A stretch of 62,819 nucleotides of DNA. Source: a virus. The position numbers and the translations under genes were made by a program. This document shows positions 53,501 to 60,236 of this stretch, one piece after another (position 1 is the stretch's first letter; every line of letters begins with the position of its first letter). Below the pieces are notes generated by a model. The model saw nothing but the letters and a program-made list of their open reading frames with translations, was not told where the DNA came from and made no database searches. The DNA lies in IMG/VR virus record IMGVR_UViG_3300025162_000007, positions 1 to 62,819 of that record; one strand, given 5' to 3'.

Positions 53501-54164
53501 AAGTTACATGAACTGTGATTATACCAGAAGTATTAAGGTCTATATAAACATAAGGGTCAAGTACGCAACTTGCGTCGCCTGTACCACCAACTCCAGTTCC
53601 TATTTCTTGTGAGCATTTAATAACCCACCTGTTTGTTGACGTTGGTGTTTGAGTTGCAATATACGCCCTAGCATTTGCATAATTTTTATACTGAATACCA
53701 ATTTGTTCTTGAACACTAGAGTTAATCCAAATCTCGTTTTTAAGATTAGGATAATGTACTGCACGTCCTAACCAAATTGCCAAAGGTACACTATCAGTAC
53801 AAGTAAACGTATAGTTTGTATATACCGTTCCTTCTGTTATATAAATAGTATCACCCATTATGCTTTCGCCAGTTGGTGATGCACTTGGGTTATATACAAT
53901 TCTAGTCCACGCAGTTACGTTTCCTGCTACAACCGTGGCTCTATAAACACCACGATTTGCAGTTACTGTTAGACTTGGGAATAAAACATATTCATTATTT
54001 GTTAAAGTACCGCCGTCTATTACAACAGGTGCTCCAGTCGCTGGAAGAACAAGATTAGATATACCAACGTAGTTTACTGGATAACCTAAAGTCCCACCAC
54101 CACTATTTTGTCCTGTAAAATCAAAACTATCTGCAAGAGGATTATAAGCTACTTTCATTCCCAT
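50577..54164 (-). CDS. Large tail spike/fibre protein
   Basis: 1195 aa, mostly beta. The N-terminus (AYNPLADSFDFTGQNSGGGT) recalls virion-attachment regions; the centre has repeated short strands and glycine turns as in beta-helix spikes (MITDSVTFYDGDFTGTNGG). Residues near 1085-1115 hold a KDGDYITLTGWTGGTGTWDGD module also seen in other virion proteins. The C-terminus has a jelly-roll-like PYFQVKGADVGNTLPGAV. Probably the main host-binding spike; enzymatic activity is not visible. Confidence 0.7.
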   Translation of the reverse strand: MGMKVAYNPLADSFDFTGQNSGGGTLGYPVNYVGISNLVLPATGAPVVIDGGTLTNNEYVLFPSLTVTANRGVYRATVVAGNVTAWTRIVYNPSASPTGESIMGDTIYITEGTVYTNYTFTCTDSVPLAIWLGRAVHYPNLKNEIWINSSVQEQIGIQYKNYANARAYIATQTPTSTNRWVIKCSQEIGTGVGGTGDASCVLDPYVYIDLNTSGIITVHVTCSGGFTGDVYEYMVVNGEITDLRTSSIFIKNFKVSGANLPNGAVMITDSVTFYDGDFTGTNGGTSPTDTPTIEFILGGIIAGGHFKDVSIQGGQLVGQLSGTPQISIDSSATGSATLYDTSWSSQDPEMALMFKAGNYMLRNCIGFNATIPTGQSQASRLFTSALLMGGMIPYFTLATNGYWQINGGVVQIYGPNFAALYSNGVKHVRVTGTGAPWTTVYAGVLTLSGGGADGHGQYFIATAYDTGGAYTADVNGIVDRYVYRSTGYEQSTVPGGIVATTTGRLYVDAVIGYVDVGKCIAIQAPAGAPSYFTNSFVITKMGFDPTWGHYIEFVTSTSAAVHYAADTTGLVTDTTYSVFADYSSNVYIAACPNIGNVYKHAGANIYDTGVYCNDVYGIASSYDSNNEIRELAKEDNVMSGQTIGAGVGSFEGVALSSINTWETPDPTKGEKRFQIMGLSLAPSGTKRKVLLRGKYPYTGIIGDGAIYFDASCQLTATLTILQAGYVFTDANSKKWIFLNIENDTQYGSTLIGISPAKIAAPKIYHGTTDPLVTDDDSGTNVLVGLAFFKGALYNNDASGVLWKCKDPATGAAVWEAFATAVPAPYPIQMNYYFMGISSPLHPEEFTLPAVTGMPIHEYHITCKNAGTRCSVRTNNILNKFIFPSGEYIVNTTEYVFKQEGTVIFRDDGTNWYVDESQLKSGGRLRIHDNFINVFNPSWVADAGNQVAAVSYEPLYGIKLTTLATLGDTVLYTFGGHGFDYVGAGRPSMDMKLSIYGGVTNKTDFEFGLKNFATGDYIKFINEIGDSYYKFMASESANVETLPTNEAVSVGTMKRFGFYCYPFMTLPNVTSITGDGTTATIVFAATQYLKDGDYITLTGWTGGTGTWDGDYKVTVTAPNEVTILCTGNGTATGGLITTNGVFCECFIDGVSKGRLTLNVPHGSLLEPYFQVKGADVGNTLPGAVVLRLGDVEQEQR

Positions 54165-54166
54165 GT

Positions 54167-54709
54167 TTATACCCTCTCTACTGTAAGCATATTTCCTGAT
54201 ATATCATAAGTTAAATTTATCTCACATATTTTTGTTCCGTTAAGCCCGCCCTTGTAAAATACTGCTTGAGTTAAGTTACCACTAATATCATATGAACATT
54301 CTACTGCATCCTTTGGTTCAGGTACAAGTCCACTCATGCTAATTGAATTAGTATCTATTAAATTTTTTCTAAGTATGTAAGTACAAAAAGCTGTTACTGC
54401 TGTTGCTGCATCTGCTATTCCTATAGAATTATAAACTATTAGATATTTACTTCCAGGAGTATCACTTACTTCATATATTTCAAAGTCCCCATCATTTTCT
54501 GTATTATTGTTTCCTGACATAGTAACTATATTTTTTGGGTGTAAGTTACTAAAATTTTCTGCATCATTAAAATAATACTTTGTAAATAAACCTACAGCAG
54601 CATCTATTTTAATTATTGCTGCTTTAAGTATTACTCTTAAACCACTACTTGTAATCTCTTCACTTGCTCTCGTTGGAGCTTTTCTTTTACCCTGAATCCC
54701 CATTAGCAT
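54167..54709 (-). CDS. Virion-associated beta protein, 180 aa
   Basis: Starts MLMGIQGKRKAPTRASEEI. Residues 55-80 (NIVTMSGNNNTENDGDFEIY) carry the beta module shared with adaptor, nozzle and spike proteins. The end CEINLTYDISGNMLTVERV is strand-like. It may be a spike-attachment or tail-tip component. Next to a homing endonuclease gene whose stop overlaps it by 7 bases. Confidence 0.5.
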   Translation of the reverse strand: MLMGIQGKRKAPTRASEEITSSGLRVILKAAIIKIDAAVGLFTKYYFNDAENFSNLHPKNIVTMSGNNNTENDGDFEIYEVSDTPGSKYLIVYNSIGIADAATAVTAFCTYILRKNLIDTNSISMSGLVPEPKDAVECSYDISGNLTQAVFYKGGLNGTKICEINLTYDISGNMLTVERV

Positions 54710-55320
54710 AATTCTATCCCCCTTTTAAAACTATTGGTAAAACCAATAGAGTTCTTAGTTATTTTTTCAGTCTCACTAATTTTTCTTTTTGTTTCTTCAG
54801 AACGAGGTTTTCCTCTTCTAGTTGCTGCTGCATTTTCTATCCACTCTTTTGATTGTTTTCTTCCTTTTAATGCATCACTTATTTTCTTTTTTACTTCTTC
54901 TGAGTGTTTCATCCCTCTATGTATATTCCCTATCTTCTCACAATGCTCTTTACTTAATTTTATTCCTTTTCTATTTGGTGGGATTACTCCCCTTCTTATT
55001 TTATCTTCACTCATCTTCTTTCTAGTTTCTGCTGTATGAATAACCCCAGATGCTCCTTCTCCTCCAGTACTAAAATTAGCTTCACAATATCCTAAGTCTT
55101 TATATAGTTTTATAAATTCTATCTCTTTTTTAAAAGCTTCTTCTTCAGTAAGTCCTTCTACTATTATTTCTACTTCATATCCTTTACTTGATATATTAGT
55201 CCAATACTTTGTTCTATTACTCTTTTCATTAGCTCTTTTAGTATGCCCCTTACCAACATAGAAAGGAGTGTTTTTATCTAATCTAATATGTCTATATATG
55301 CAATAAGTACTATCTATCAT
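54703..55320 (-). CDS. GIY-YIG homing endonuclease with NUMOD3 repeats
   Basis: 205 aa. The N-terminal IYRHIRLDKNTPFYVGKG matches the GIY-YIG nuclease start, with conserved residues further on (EEAFKKEIEFIKLYKDLGY). The C-terminal half has NUMOD3 DNA-binding repeats (HSEEVKKKISDALKGRKQSK, SEETKRKISETEK). It lies between two late genes and overlaps the 180-aa gene, typical of a selfish insertion. Confidence 0.85.
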   Translation of the reverse strand: MIDSTYCIYRHIRLDKNTPFYVGKGHTKRANEKSNRTKYWTNISSKGYEVEIIVEGLTEEEAFKKEIEFIKLYKDLGYCEANFSTGGEGASGVIHTAETRKKMSEDKIRRGVIPPNRKGIKLSKEHCEKIGNIHRGMKHSEEVKKKISDALKGRKQSKEWIENAAATRRGKPRSEETKRKISETEKITKNSIGFTNSFKRGIELC

Positions 55321-55353
55321 TTGATTTCCTTAACATTTTTAATTTCCCCCTTT

Positions 55354-55554
55354 CTAACTTTTGTTGATTCTTGTTCTCAGCAATTTCATTGCAGGGATAG
55401 AACCTAACTTATTTACTTCGTTACTATATTTTTTCATACCACTATAATCTTTTATAAAACTTTGTGCTGATGGTATTGTAGAAAACTCTCCTAGCTTTTT
55501 ACCTAAATCACTTAGCACATGAAATTTTCCAGTTAGTGATTTAAATATTTTCAT
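55354..55554 (-). CDS. Hypothetical protein, 66 aa
   Basis: Basic (KIFKSLTGKFHVLSDLGKKL), coupled to the amidase gene by an ATGA overlap. No family recognised. It could be the remainder of a gene divided by the nearby homing endonuclease or a small lysis accessory. Confidence 0.45.
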   Translation of the reverse strand: MKIFKSLTGKFHVLSDLGKKLGEFSTIPSAQSFIKDYSGMKKYSNEVNKLGSIPAMKLLRTRINKS

Positions 55555-56183
55555 ATACTAACACACTCTCCAAGTGTAAATCCAAAGTATTGTAGTATAC
55601 TTTTTAAATAAGCATCAGCAAGACTACTAAGTTTACTAATGGCAAGTTTAACATCATCATCGTTGTCCATATAAAAAGCCTCAGTAATTACTGCTGGCAT
55701 ATTAAGCTGATTTAAAAAACATCCACCTCTGTCATCTTTATGTAACTCTATAAGTCCTCTATCATGAAGCCCCATAACAATTACTATATTATTTTGTAGC
55801 AAGTATGCAAGAGACTTTGACTGAGGAGAATGTTCCTTGTAGAGTGTTTCTGTACCACTAATTTTTTCGTTAAAAGCATTAGCATGTAAACTTATTAGTA
55901 TATCTGATTTACTAGAATTAATAAGTTTAGGTTGTTTAAAGTAACTATCTTTAGCAGTACCACGATTAGTTACTTCTAATTTAAATAATTCAGTTAAATT
56001 TATTTCATCTTTCTTAGTTACATACTTACCATTGTTATACTGTCTAAGTATTTCTGTTGCGAGTTTATTGCAGTATTCCCATTCGAACATATCATATCCG
56101 TGACAAAATGCTCCCATAGAAATTTGTGAATGACCTACATCAATTAATGCAAATTTTCTTGTATCAAATATATTACTAAACAT
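55551..56183 (-). CDS. N-acetylmuramoyl-L-alanine amidase (endolysin)
   Basis: 210 aa, Amidase_3 fold. Zinc ligands and catalytic residues: ALIDVGHS (His), DMFEWEYCNKLATEIL (Glu), ISLHANAFNEKISGTETLY (His), VITEAFYMDN (catalytic Glu). It cleaves the amide bond between MurNAc and the peptide stem. No signal peptide, so it needs a holin. It lies near the start of the late block, well away from the holin-like gene at its end. Confidence 0.88.
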   Translation of the reverse strand: MFSNIFDTRKFALIDVGHSQISMGAFCHGYDMFEWEYCNKLATEILRQYNNGKYVTKKDEINLTELFKLEVTNRGTAKDSYFKQPKLINSSKSDILISLHANAFNEKISGTETLYKEHSPQSKSLAYLLQNNIVIVMGLHDRGLIELHKDDRGGCFLNQLNMPAVITEAFYMDNDDDVKLAISKLSSLADAYLKSILQYFGFTLGECVSI

Positions 56184-56835
56184 TTAAAACATCCTTTTCT
56201 CTTTGCCTTCTTTTTATTTGAGAATCAATTAATCTTTTTCTTGTTTCTTCAGATATTTTTCTACCAATACTAGCTAGTCCTATTTTTTTCTTTGTTTCTT
56301 CTGACATATTTTGTTTAGCTATACTCATTTTTAATCTGGCTTCATCTGATTGTTTCTTTCCCTTATGCTTATCAGACATTAATTTTCTAAACTCTTCTGT
56401 TCTTTTTTTACCAGTATTTTTTATTCTTCTTTTTTCTATTTCTTCTTTAGATTGTTTTTGTCCAGTTCTTTGTCCTGGTTTTCCAAGCAACCCATTTGGT
56501 CTACCTTTTTTTGACTCTGATATTTTTTTACAAAACCACTCTGGTCTTTTACCAAAATGTACTGGAGGCTTATTACCTCCTTCTAAAATATTGTATCCTA
56601 TATTTTTTCTATCTGTACTATTAAAACAATCTATCCAATATACTTCTCTTTCATTCATATTCTCTATTGATGTACAGTATTCTATTATATCTTTTCTAAA
56701 GTTTTCCTTACCATATTTTTTAACTGCTTTTTTTATTAACTTTCCACTTCCAAAGTAATTAGGATTATTTCTAATATCTTGTCCTATGTATATTTTGTCA
56801 TTAATTAGATTTGTAATTTTATATATTATCATCAT
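56176..56835 (-). CDS. GIY-YIG homing endonuclease with NUMOD3 repeats
   Basis: 219 aa from the ATG at 56835 (a second ATG follows; a TTG at 56844 is also in frame). IIYKITNLINDKIYIGQD is a clear GIY-YIG start, followed by NEREVYWIDCFNS. The C-terminus repeats KISESKKGRPNGL, KLMSDKHKGKKQSDEARLKM and KIGLASIGRKISEETRKRL (NUMOD3). It overlaps the end of the upstream gene by 17 bases and its own end overlaps the amidase start. Confidence 0.85.
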   Translation of the reverse strand: MMIIYKITNLINDKIYIGQDIRNNPNYFGSGKLIKKAVKKYGKENFRKDIIEYCTSIENMNEREVYWIDCFNSTDRKNIGYNILEGGNKPPVHFGKRPEWFCKKISESKKGRPNGLLGKPGQRTGQKQSKEEIEKRRIKNTGKKRTEEFRKLMSDKHKGKKQSDEARLKMSIAKQNMSEETKKKIGLASIGRKISEETRKRLIDSQIKRRQREKDVLNV

Positions 56836-57448
56836 CCTCACCAAGTAATTCTGTGATAGTTGGTATGTTATCTACGTTTGATTTTTCATCTGGTTTCTTT
56901 TGAAAGCCATAGGATGCTAAAATTTCTGTTACTTCTTCTGGTGTTTGAATACCATCAATAAGTTTACCAAAGCTATCCTCATCTATTTTATCAGGGCTTA
57001 CTAAACTTGAGAACTTAGACAAAGCACCAAGTGCTTGTGCCTGGTCACGAACCGAAGCACCCTGGACAGAATTAAGTAGCCTTCTAGCTGCTACTGTTAC
57101 TAGCATATCTATTTCTTCTGTTACACTTCTTTCCTCGTGTAAGAAGATGAAAAACTGTGGAGTAGTGTCAATCAGCTTAGTTATTTCTTGCTCTGGAATA
57201 TCCAGAAGCTTTGCGTATTCATCTACGCTATAAGCCTTAACACTCTTTCCACCGTTTGTATAAAATGCACGCTTTAATACAAGCATGCCATATGTTGGAA
57301 CGAAGATAGAGCCATCATTTAAATTGCTATATCTTTGACCAAACAACTTTTCATGTAGTTCACTTGCTTTACGTATATTAAAATCACGTATTGATTCGCC
57401 AGCAGCAAGTTCAGATAATTTAGGTATTACTTTAATCTTTGATTCCAA
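56819..57448 (-). CDS. Putative terminase small subunit
   Basis: 209 aa with a TTG start at 57448 behind AGGAGAT. First gene of the late block. A helical centre (VDEYAKLLDIPEQEITKLID reads as a helix-turn-helix) and an acidic tail (ITELLGEDDDN). Small terminases usually have an N-terminal HTH and come first in packaging operons, but terL is far away here, so this is tentative. A late regulator is an alternative. Confidence 0.4.
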   Translation of the reverse strand: MESKIKVIPKLSELAAGESIRDFNIRKASELHEKLFGQRYSNLNDGSIFVPTYGMLVLKRAFYTNGGKSVKAYSVDEYAKLLDIPEQEITKLIDTTPQFFIFLHEERSVTEEIDMLVTVAARRLLNSVQGASVRDQAQALGALSKFSSLVSPDKIDEDSFGKLIDGIQTPEEVTEILASYGFQKKPDEKSNVDNIPTITELLGEDDDNI

Positions 57449-57809
57449 TTAATAATCTCCTACACATATACTTGTTTCTAACATTTTGGCCTCTACTAAT
57501 ACTATATATAATACTAAGTATATAATATTACTATACTATTATATAATATACTATATATTATACTGTATATACATTACGCTTGTTTAGATACATATACATC
57601 TATTAGTATCAACTCTATCTATTAGCTGAAGATAAGTACTGTATTCTTAAGTACTCATATAGATATATATGGAGTACCATCTATATCTATATTCGTACTT
57701 ATATTTAATACAAGATATATATATATATATATCTAATATATTATATATATAATACTAATATATACTATATATATTTATATAGAGTATTTTGAGATATGAA
57801 AAGATGCCC
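57449..57809. other. AT-rich divergent regulatory region
   Basis: No gene. Sequence is nearly all A/T with TATATA runs between 57711 and 57780. An inverted repeat pairs 57657-57672 with 57677-57692 (15 of 16, loop AGTA). It separates the leftward late block from the rightward early operon. It may hold the late promoter(s) and is a candidate origin; no clear -35 was found for the late block. Confidence 0.55.
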
Positions 57810-57838
57810 TTGACAAGGTTTTAGAAGTATGTTATACT
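57810..57838 (+). promoter_or_regulatory. Right early-operon promoter (CCCTTGACA class)
   Basis: CCCTTGACA (-35 at 57810-57815), 17-base spacer ending TATGT, TATACT (-10 at 57833-57838). A leader of about 30 bases with AGGAGGG precedes the SSB-like gene. Near-consensus. Confidence 0.88.
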
Positions 57839-57874
57839 GTGGCTAGAATCAAAACCATAGGAGGGATTGAAACA

Positions 57875-58246
57875 ATGAATGAAGTAAAATTAGGTGGAAA
57901 GCTTTGGAGAGCGTACGTTGGAGAAACTAAGGGCAGAAAGTGGGCGTTCTTCACAGTAGCGGTAGAAAGTGGAGTAGACAGAGAAGGACAGCCAACAAGT
58001 GAGTTTATTGGTTGTAGAGCAAGTGGAGATATGACAGACATGCTAAAGGATTTGCCTCAAGGTAAAGGAACTGACACTAAGCTGAAAGTTTTAGGCGCTA
58101 TTAAATCTAGCCCTAAAAAAGATAAGTCTAAACAGTATGTGCTAGATACAACTGGTAACAAGATTTACGAAACTTACGTTGATGTAAAAGAAGTGTCCCT
58201 TGATACACCTGCAGCTAAGGTTGCTGGTACAAAAGCTGCATTCTAA
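57875..58246 (+). CDS. SSB-like single-stranded DNA-binding protein
   Basis: 123 aa from ATG 57875 (AGGAGGG upstream). NEVKLGGKLWRAYVGETKGR, then KWAFFTVAVESGVDREGQPT and SEFIGCRASGDMTDMLKDLP reads like an OB-fold protein of the SSB type (conserved strand with W, F, then aliphatic V-A-V). The end lacks the classic acidic SSB tail. As first gene after the strongest promoter it would be made early and in quantity, as expected for a replication protein. Confidence 0.65.
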   Translation: MNEVKLGGKLWRAYVGETKGRKWAFFTVAVESGVDREGQPTSEFIGCRASGDMTDMLKDLPQGKGTDTKLKVLGAIKSSPKKDKSKQYVLDTTGNKIYETYVDVKEVSLDTPAAKVAGTKAAF

Positions 58247-58259
58247 ATAGGAGTAAATA

Positions 58260-58529
58260 ATGTCACTGACTTTTAAATGTGCGTGTGGAAAGACTCATAC
58301 TAGGTTTGCTAAGACTCAAGTTGTATCTATCAATGGCAACAAATGGGACTTAGACTGTTACTTAGAAAAGATGAATATTGAGTATAAAAATATCCAAGCT
58401 GAAACTATGATAACTCAGTTAGTGCTAGCAGAAATTAAAACTAAACATCCTGAAGTTAATGTTGAAGATATAGCAAAGGATGTTGCAAGGAGACTTAATG
58501 AAAGCTTTAACAACGAAGGTGGATTGTAG
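58260..58529 (+). CDS. Small zinc-knuckle protein, 89 aa
   Basis: Behind AATAGGAG. TFKCACGKTHTRF at the start (C-x-C and His) then WDLDCYLEKMNIEYKN, and an acidic helical end. Not recognised. It overlaps the next gene by 32 bases. Confidence 0.55.
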   Translation: MSLTFKCACGKTHTRFAKTQVVSINGNKWDLDCYLEKMNIEYKNIQAETMITQLVLAEIKTKHPEVNVEDIAKDVARRLNESFNNEGGL

Positions 58530-58929
58530 AGATTGGATACTGTTGCTGTTATTTATAGGACTTATAATACAAATAGGAGTAATTAGACACAATGGAATTA
58601 CTGTTACAATTACTAAAAAGATACCCGCTGCAATTCGTGTTACTTATTACTTGCCTCATGCTCTGTCTAAGTACACTCCAAGAGGAGGTAAGACATCATC
58701 AGGACTTAAGGTTGAAGAAGGGCATGTAGCTGTTAGTAGAGACTTGTATGAGAAAGGTTATACGTTTGGTAAAAAAATAATAGTTGATAAACTAGGTACT
58801 TATGTTATACAAGACTTAACTCACAAGAGGATTAGAAACACAGTTGATATATACAGCAGTAAGGTAACAAACATAGGAGCAGAGACAAGGGATACTTGGT
58901 TACTAGAAGAGTTTAAAATAAAATTTTAA
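58498..58929 (+). CDS. Membrane-anchored 3D-domain (lytic transglycosylase-like) protein
   Basis: 143 aa from ATG 58498 (AAGGAGA six bases upstream; a start at 58480 has no site). One N-terminal membrane segment (WILLLLFIGLIIQIGVI), then VTYYLPHALSKYTPRGGKT, GHVAVSRDLYEKGYTFGKKI, and TYVIQDLTHKRIRNTVDIYS, the pattern of the 3D/RlpA double-psi barrel (conserved aspartates at the end). Related proteins trim or bind peptidoglycan. Its place in an early operon suggests a role in entry, envelope modification or a lysis inhibitor rather than normal endolysin use. Confidence 0.65.
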   Translation: MKALTTKVDCRDWILLLLFIGLIIQIGVIRHNGITVTITKKIPAAIRVTYYLPHALSKYTPRGGKTSSGLKVEEGHVAVSRDLYEKGYTFGKKIIVDKLGTYVIQDLTHKRIRNTVDIYSSKVTNIGAETRDTWLLEEFKIKF

Positions 58930-58942
58930 GGAGGAATTATTT

Positions 58943-59212
58943 ATGGGATATTTAGGAGAAGCTACGGCATGTTGTCCATCAGCAAAGCCTTGCTTAGAGA
59001 GTACACTAGACAGTACTGCTGGATTAATAGTTGATACAATTAATTGTCTACAAAGAATAATAGACAAACTTGCAGGAGCATCAGTAGAAAAACCAATAGG
59101 TAATGCACCAGTAGCACAGCCAACGATAATGCGTAATGCAGGAATGAATAGAGATGGAGTAGAAATGTTACTAAATAACGCTAGGCAGATAGAAGAAATA
59201 TTATTTGGCTAA
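58943..59212 (+). CDS. Hypothetical protein, 89 aa
   Basis: Strong AAGGAGG before ATG 58943. A cysteine-rich start (ATACCPSAKPCLES) and a helical, leucine-rich middle (VDTINCLQRIIDKLAG), ending QIEEILFG. No family recognised. Confidence 0.55.
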   Translation: MGYLGEATACCPSAKPCLESTLDSTAGLIVDTINCLQRIIDKLAGASVEKPIGNAPVAQPTIMRNAGMNRDGVEMLLNNARQIEEILFG

Positions 59213-59234
59213 ATAAAAACAAAGGAGATTACTT

Positions 59235-59678
59235 ATGAAAATTAAAATGACATTAGGAGACGCAATGCAAATGATGAGAGGGCTAGATAGTCCTCAGACA
59301 TCACAGGTACAGGACACAGACTTAACTTATGCTATGGAGCACACTAGACGAATGCTTATGAGAGACATCAGGAACTATCAGTATAAACCTAGTAAAGAGT
59401 TTATGCAGTTTAGTATGGAGAATCAGAGAATAGAGCAGAAGTATCAGCAACATCAAGGGAATACTCCGCTAGATGTAGCTAATAAAAAAACTGAAGTACT
59501 AGAGTTAGAAAAGAAGTATGCTAGTGTTATAGCTGAAACTGAAAAGCTAGAGAATGAGTTTCAAGAGAAGCTAGAGAATGAGTACGACTTTGAAGTACAC
59601 TCTATTACAAAAGCAAGCCTACCTAAAAATCTAAATGGCCCAGTGATGAAAGCGCTATTTCTAATGATAGAGGTATAA
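59235..59678 (+). CDS. Hypothetical coiled-coil protein, 147 aa
   Basis: Behind AAAGGAGA. Mostly helical with a charged coiled-coil (about residues 75-115: KKTEVLELEKKYASVIAETE) and a C-terminal SLPKNLNGPVMKALFLMIEV. It resembles small phage coiled-coil proteins of unknown use. Directly upstream of the speD homologue. Confidence 0.55.
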   Translation: MKIKMTLGDAMQMMRGLDSPQTSQVQDTDLTYAMEHTRRMLMRDIRNYQYKPSKEFMQFSMENQRIEQKYQQHQGNTPLDVANKKTEVLELEKKYASVIAETEKLENEFQEKLENEYDFEVHSITKASLPKNLNGPVMKALFLMIEV

Positions 59679-59723
59679 ATGACTACTAAGGCATTCATGG
59701 AGTACCATAAATGACTACTAAGG
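59675..59723 (+). repeat. 17-base duplication around the speD start
   Basis: ATAAATGACTACTAAGG occurs at 59675-59691 and again at 59707-59723. Both copies contain an ATG with the same first four codons; the first opens an 11-codon ORF that ends just before the second. The downstream ATG (59711) belongs to speD. Slippage duplication, or a tiny upstream leader peptide. Confidence 0.75.
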
Positions 59724-60061
59724 GAGAGTTAACAATTTGTGATATATGGTTGCACTCAGGGCCTATTAAAACCTTTGATAAGTTTATAGAAGGTGCAGTT
59801 AATAAAGCTATAGCAACCTCAAACTGTAAAGTAATGAACAAGTTAAAATATAACTTCAATCCATACGGAGTTACTGCGGTGTATATCCTAAGCGCCTCCC
59901 ACTTAGGATATCACACCTACCCTGAACACAGTTATGTCAGTATAGACTGTTATACTTGTGAAGGTGAAGGGAGTAGTAAGAGAGTAGTTACTAATATTAT
60001 CAATGAGTTAAAGAAGCACATAAAGAAAACTAAGTTACGAACAATTAGGAGGGGAGTATGA
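59711..60061 (+). CDS. speD: S-adenosylmethionine decarboxylase homologue (SpeD family)
   Basis: 116 aa. YNFNPYGVTAVYILSASHLG, then YHTYPEHSYVSIDCYTCEG aligns with the core of bacterial SpeD. Ser63 is the residue that becomes pyruvoyl, and His68 and Cys83 are the processing and catalytic residues, at the same numbers as in the Thermotoga enzyme. The residue before Ser63 is Ala rather than the usual Glu, so self-cleavage or substrate could differ. SpeD makes decarboxylated SAM for spermidine; some phage and CPR homologues have become arginine or ornithine decarboxylases. No SpeE follows. Confidence 0.85.
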   Translation: MTTKGELTICDIWLHSGPIKTFDKFIEGAVNKAIATSNCKVMNKLKYNFNPYGVTAVYILSASHLGYHTYPEHSYVSIDCYTCEGEGSSKRVVTNIINELKKHIKKTKLRTIRRGV

Positions 60062-60195
60062 CACTAACACTAAAAAATATAACTATACAGCAGATATGGA
60101 AGATAGTTGCTGCACTAAACTTAAGTGAAGAAAACAGTGAGATGATGATAAATGCTATTGAAGCTGAAGAAGAACAGTTGGAATTACCACTATGA
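60058..60195 (+). CDS. Small protein, 45 aa
   Basis: Starts in ATGA at the end of speD with AGGAGGGG just upstream. Begins MTLTLKNITIQQIWKIVAAL and ends acidic (NAIEAEEEQLELPL). Length of 45 codons, ATGA overlaps on both sides. Not recognised. Confidence 0.6.
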   Translation: MTLTLKNITIQQIWKIVAALNLSEENSEMMINAIEAEEEQLELPL

Positions 60196-60236
60196 AAATA
60201 TTTGAGTACAAACATTTCTATAGGAGGTACCTATGA
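60192..60236 (+). CDS. Tiny ORF, 14 aa, carrying the next ribosome-binding site
   Basis: ATGA overlap at both ends; encodes MKIFEYKHFYRRYL. The codons for RRYL (AGGAGGTACCTA) form a perfect Shine-Dalgarno for ATG 60233. It may only carry translation from one gene to the next. Confidence 0.4.
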   Translation: MKIFEYKHFYRRYL

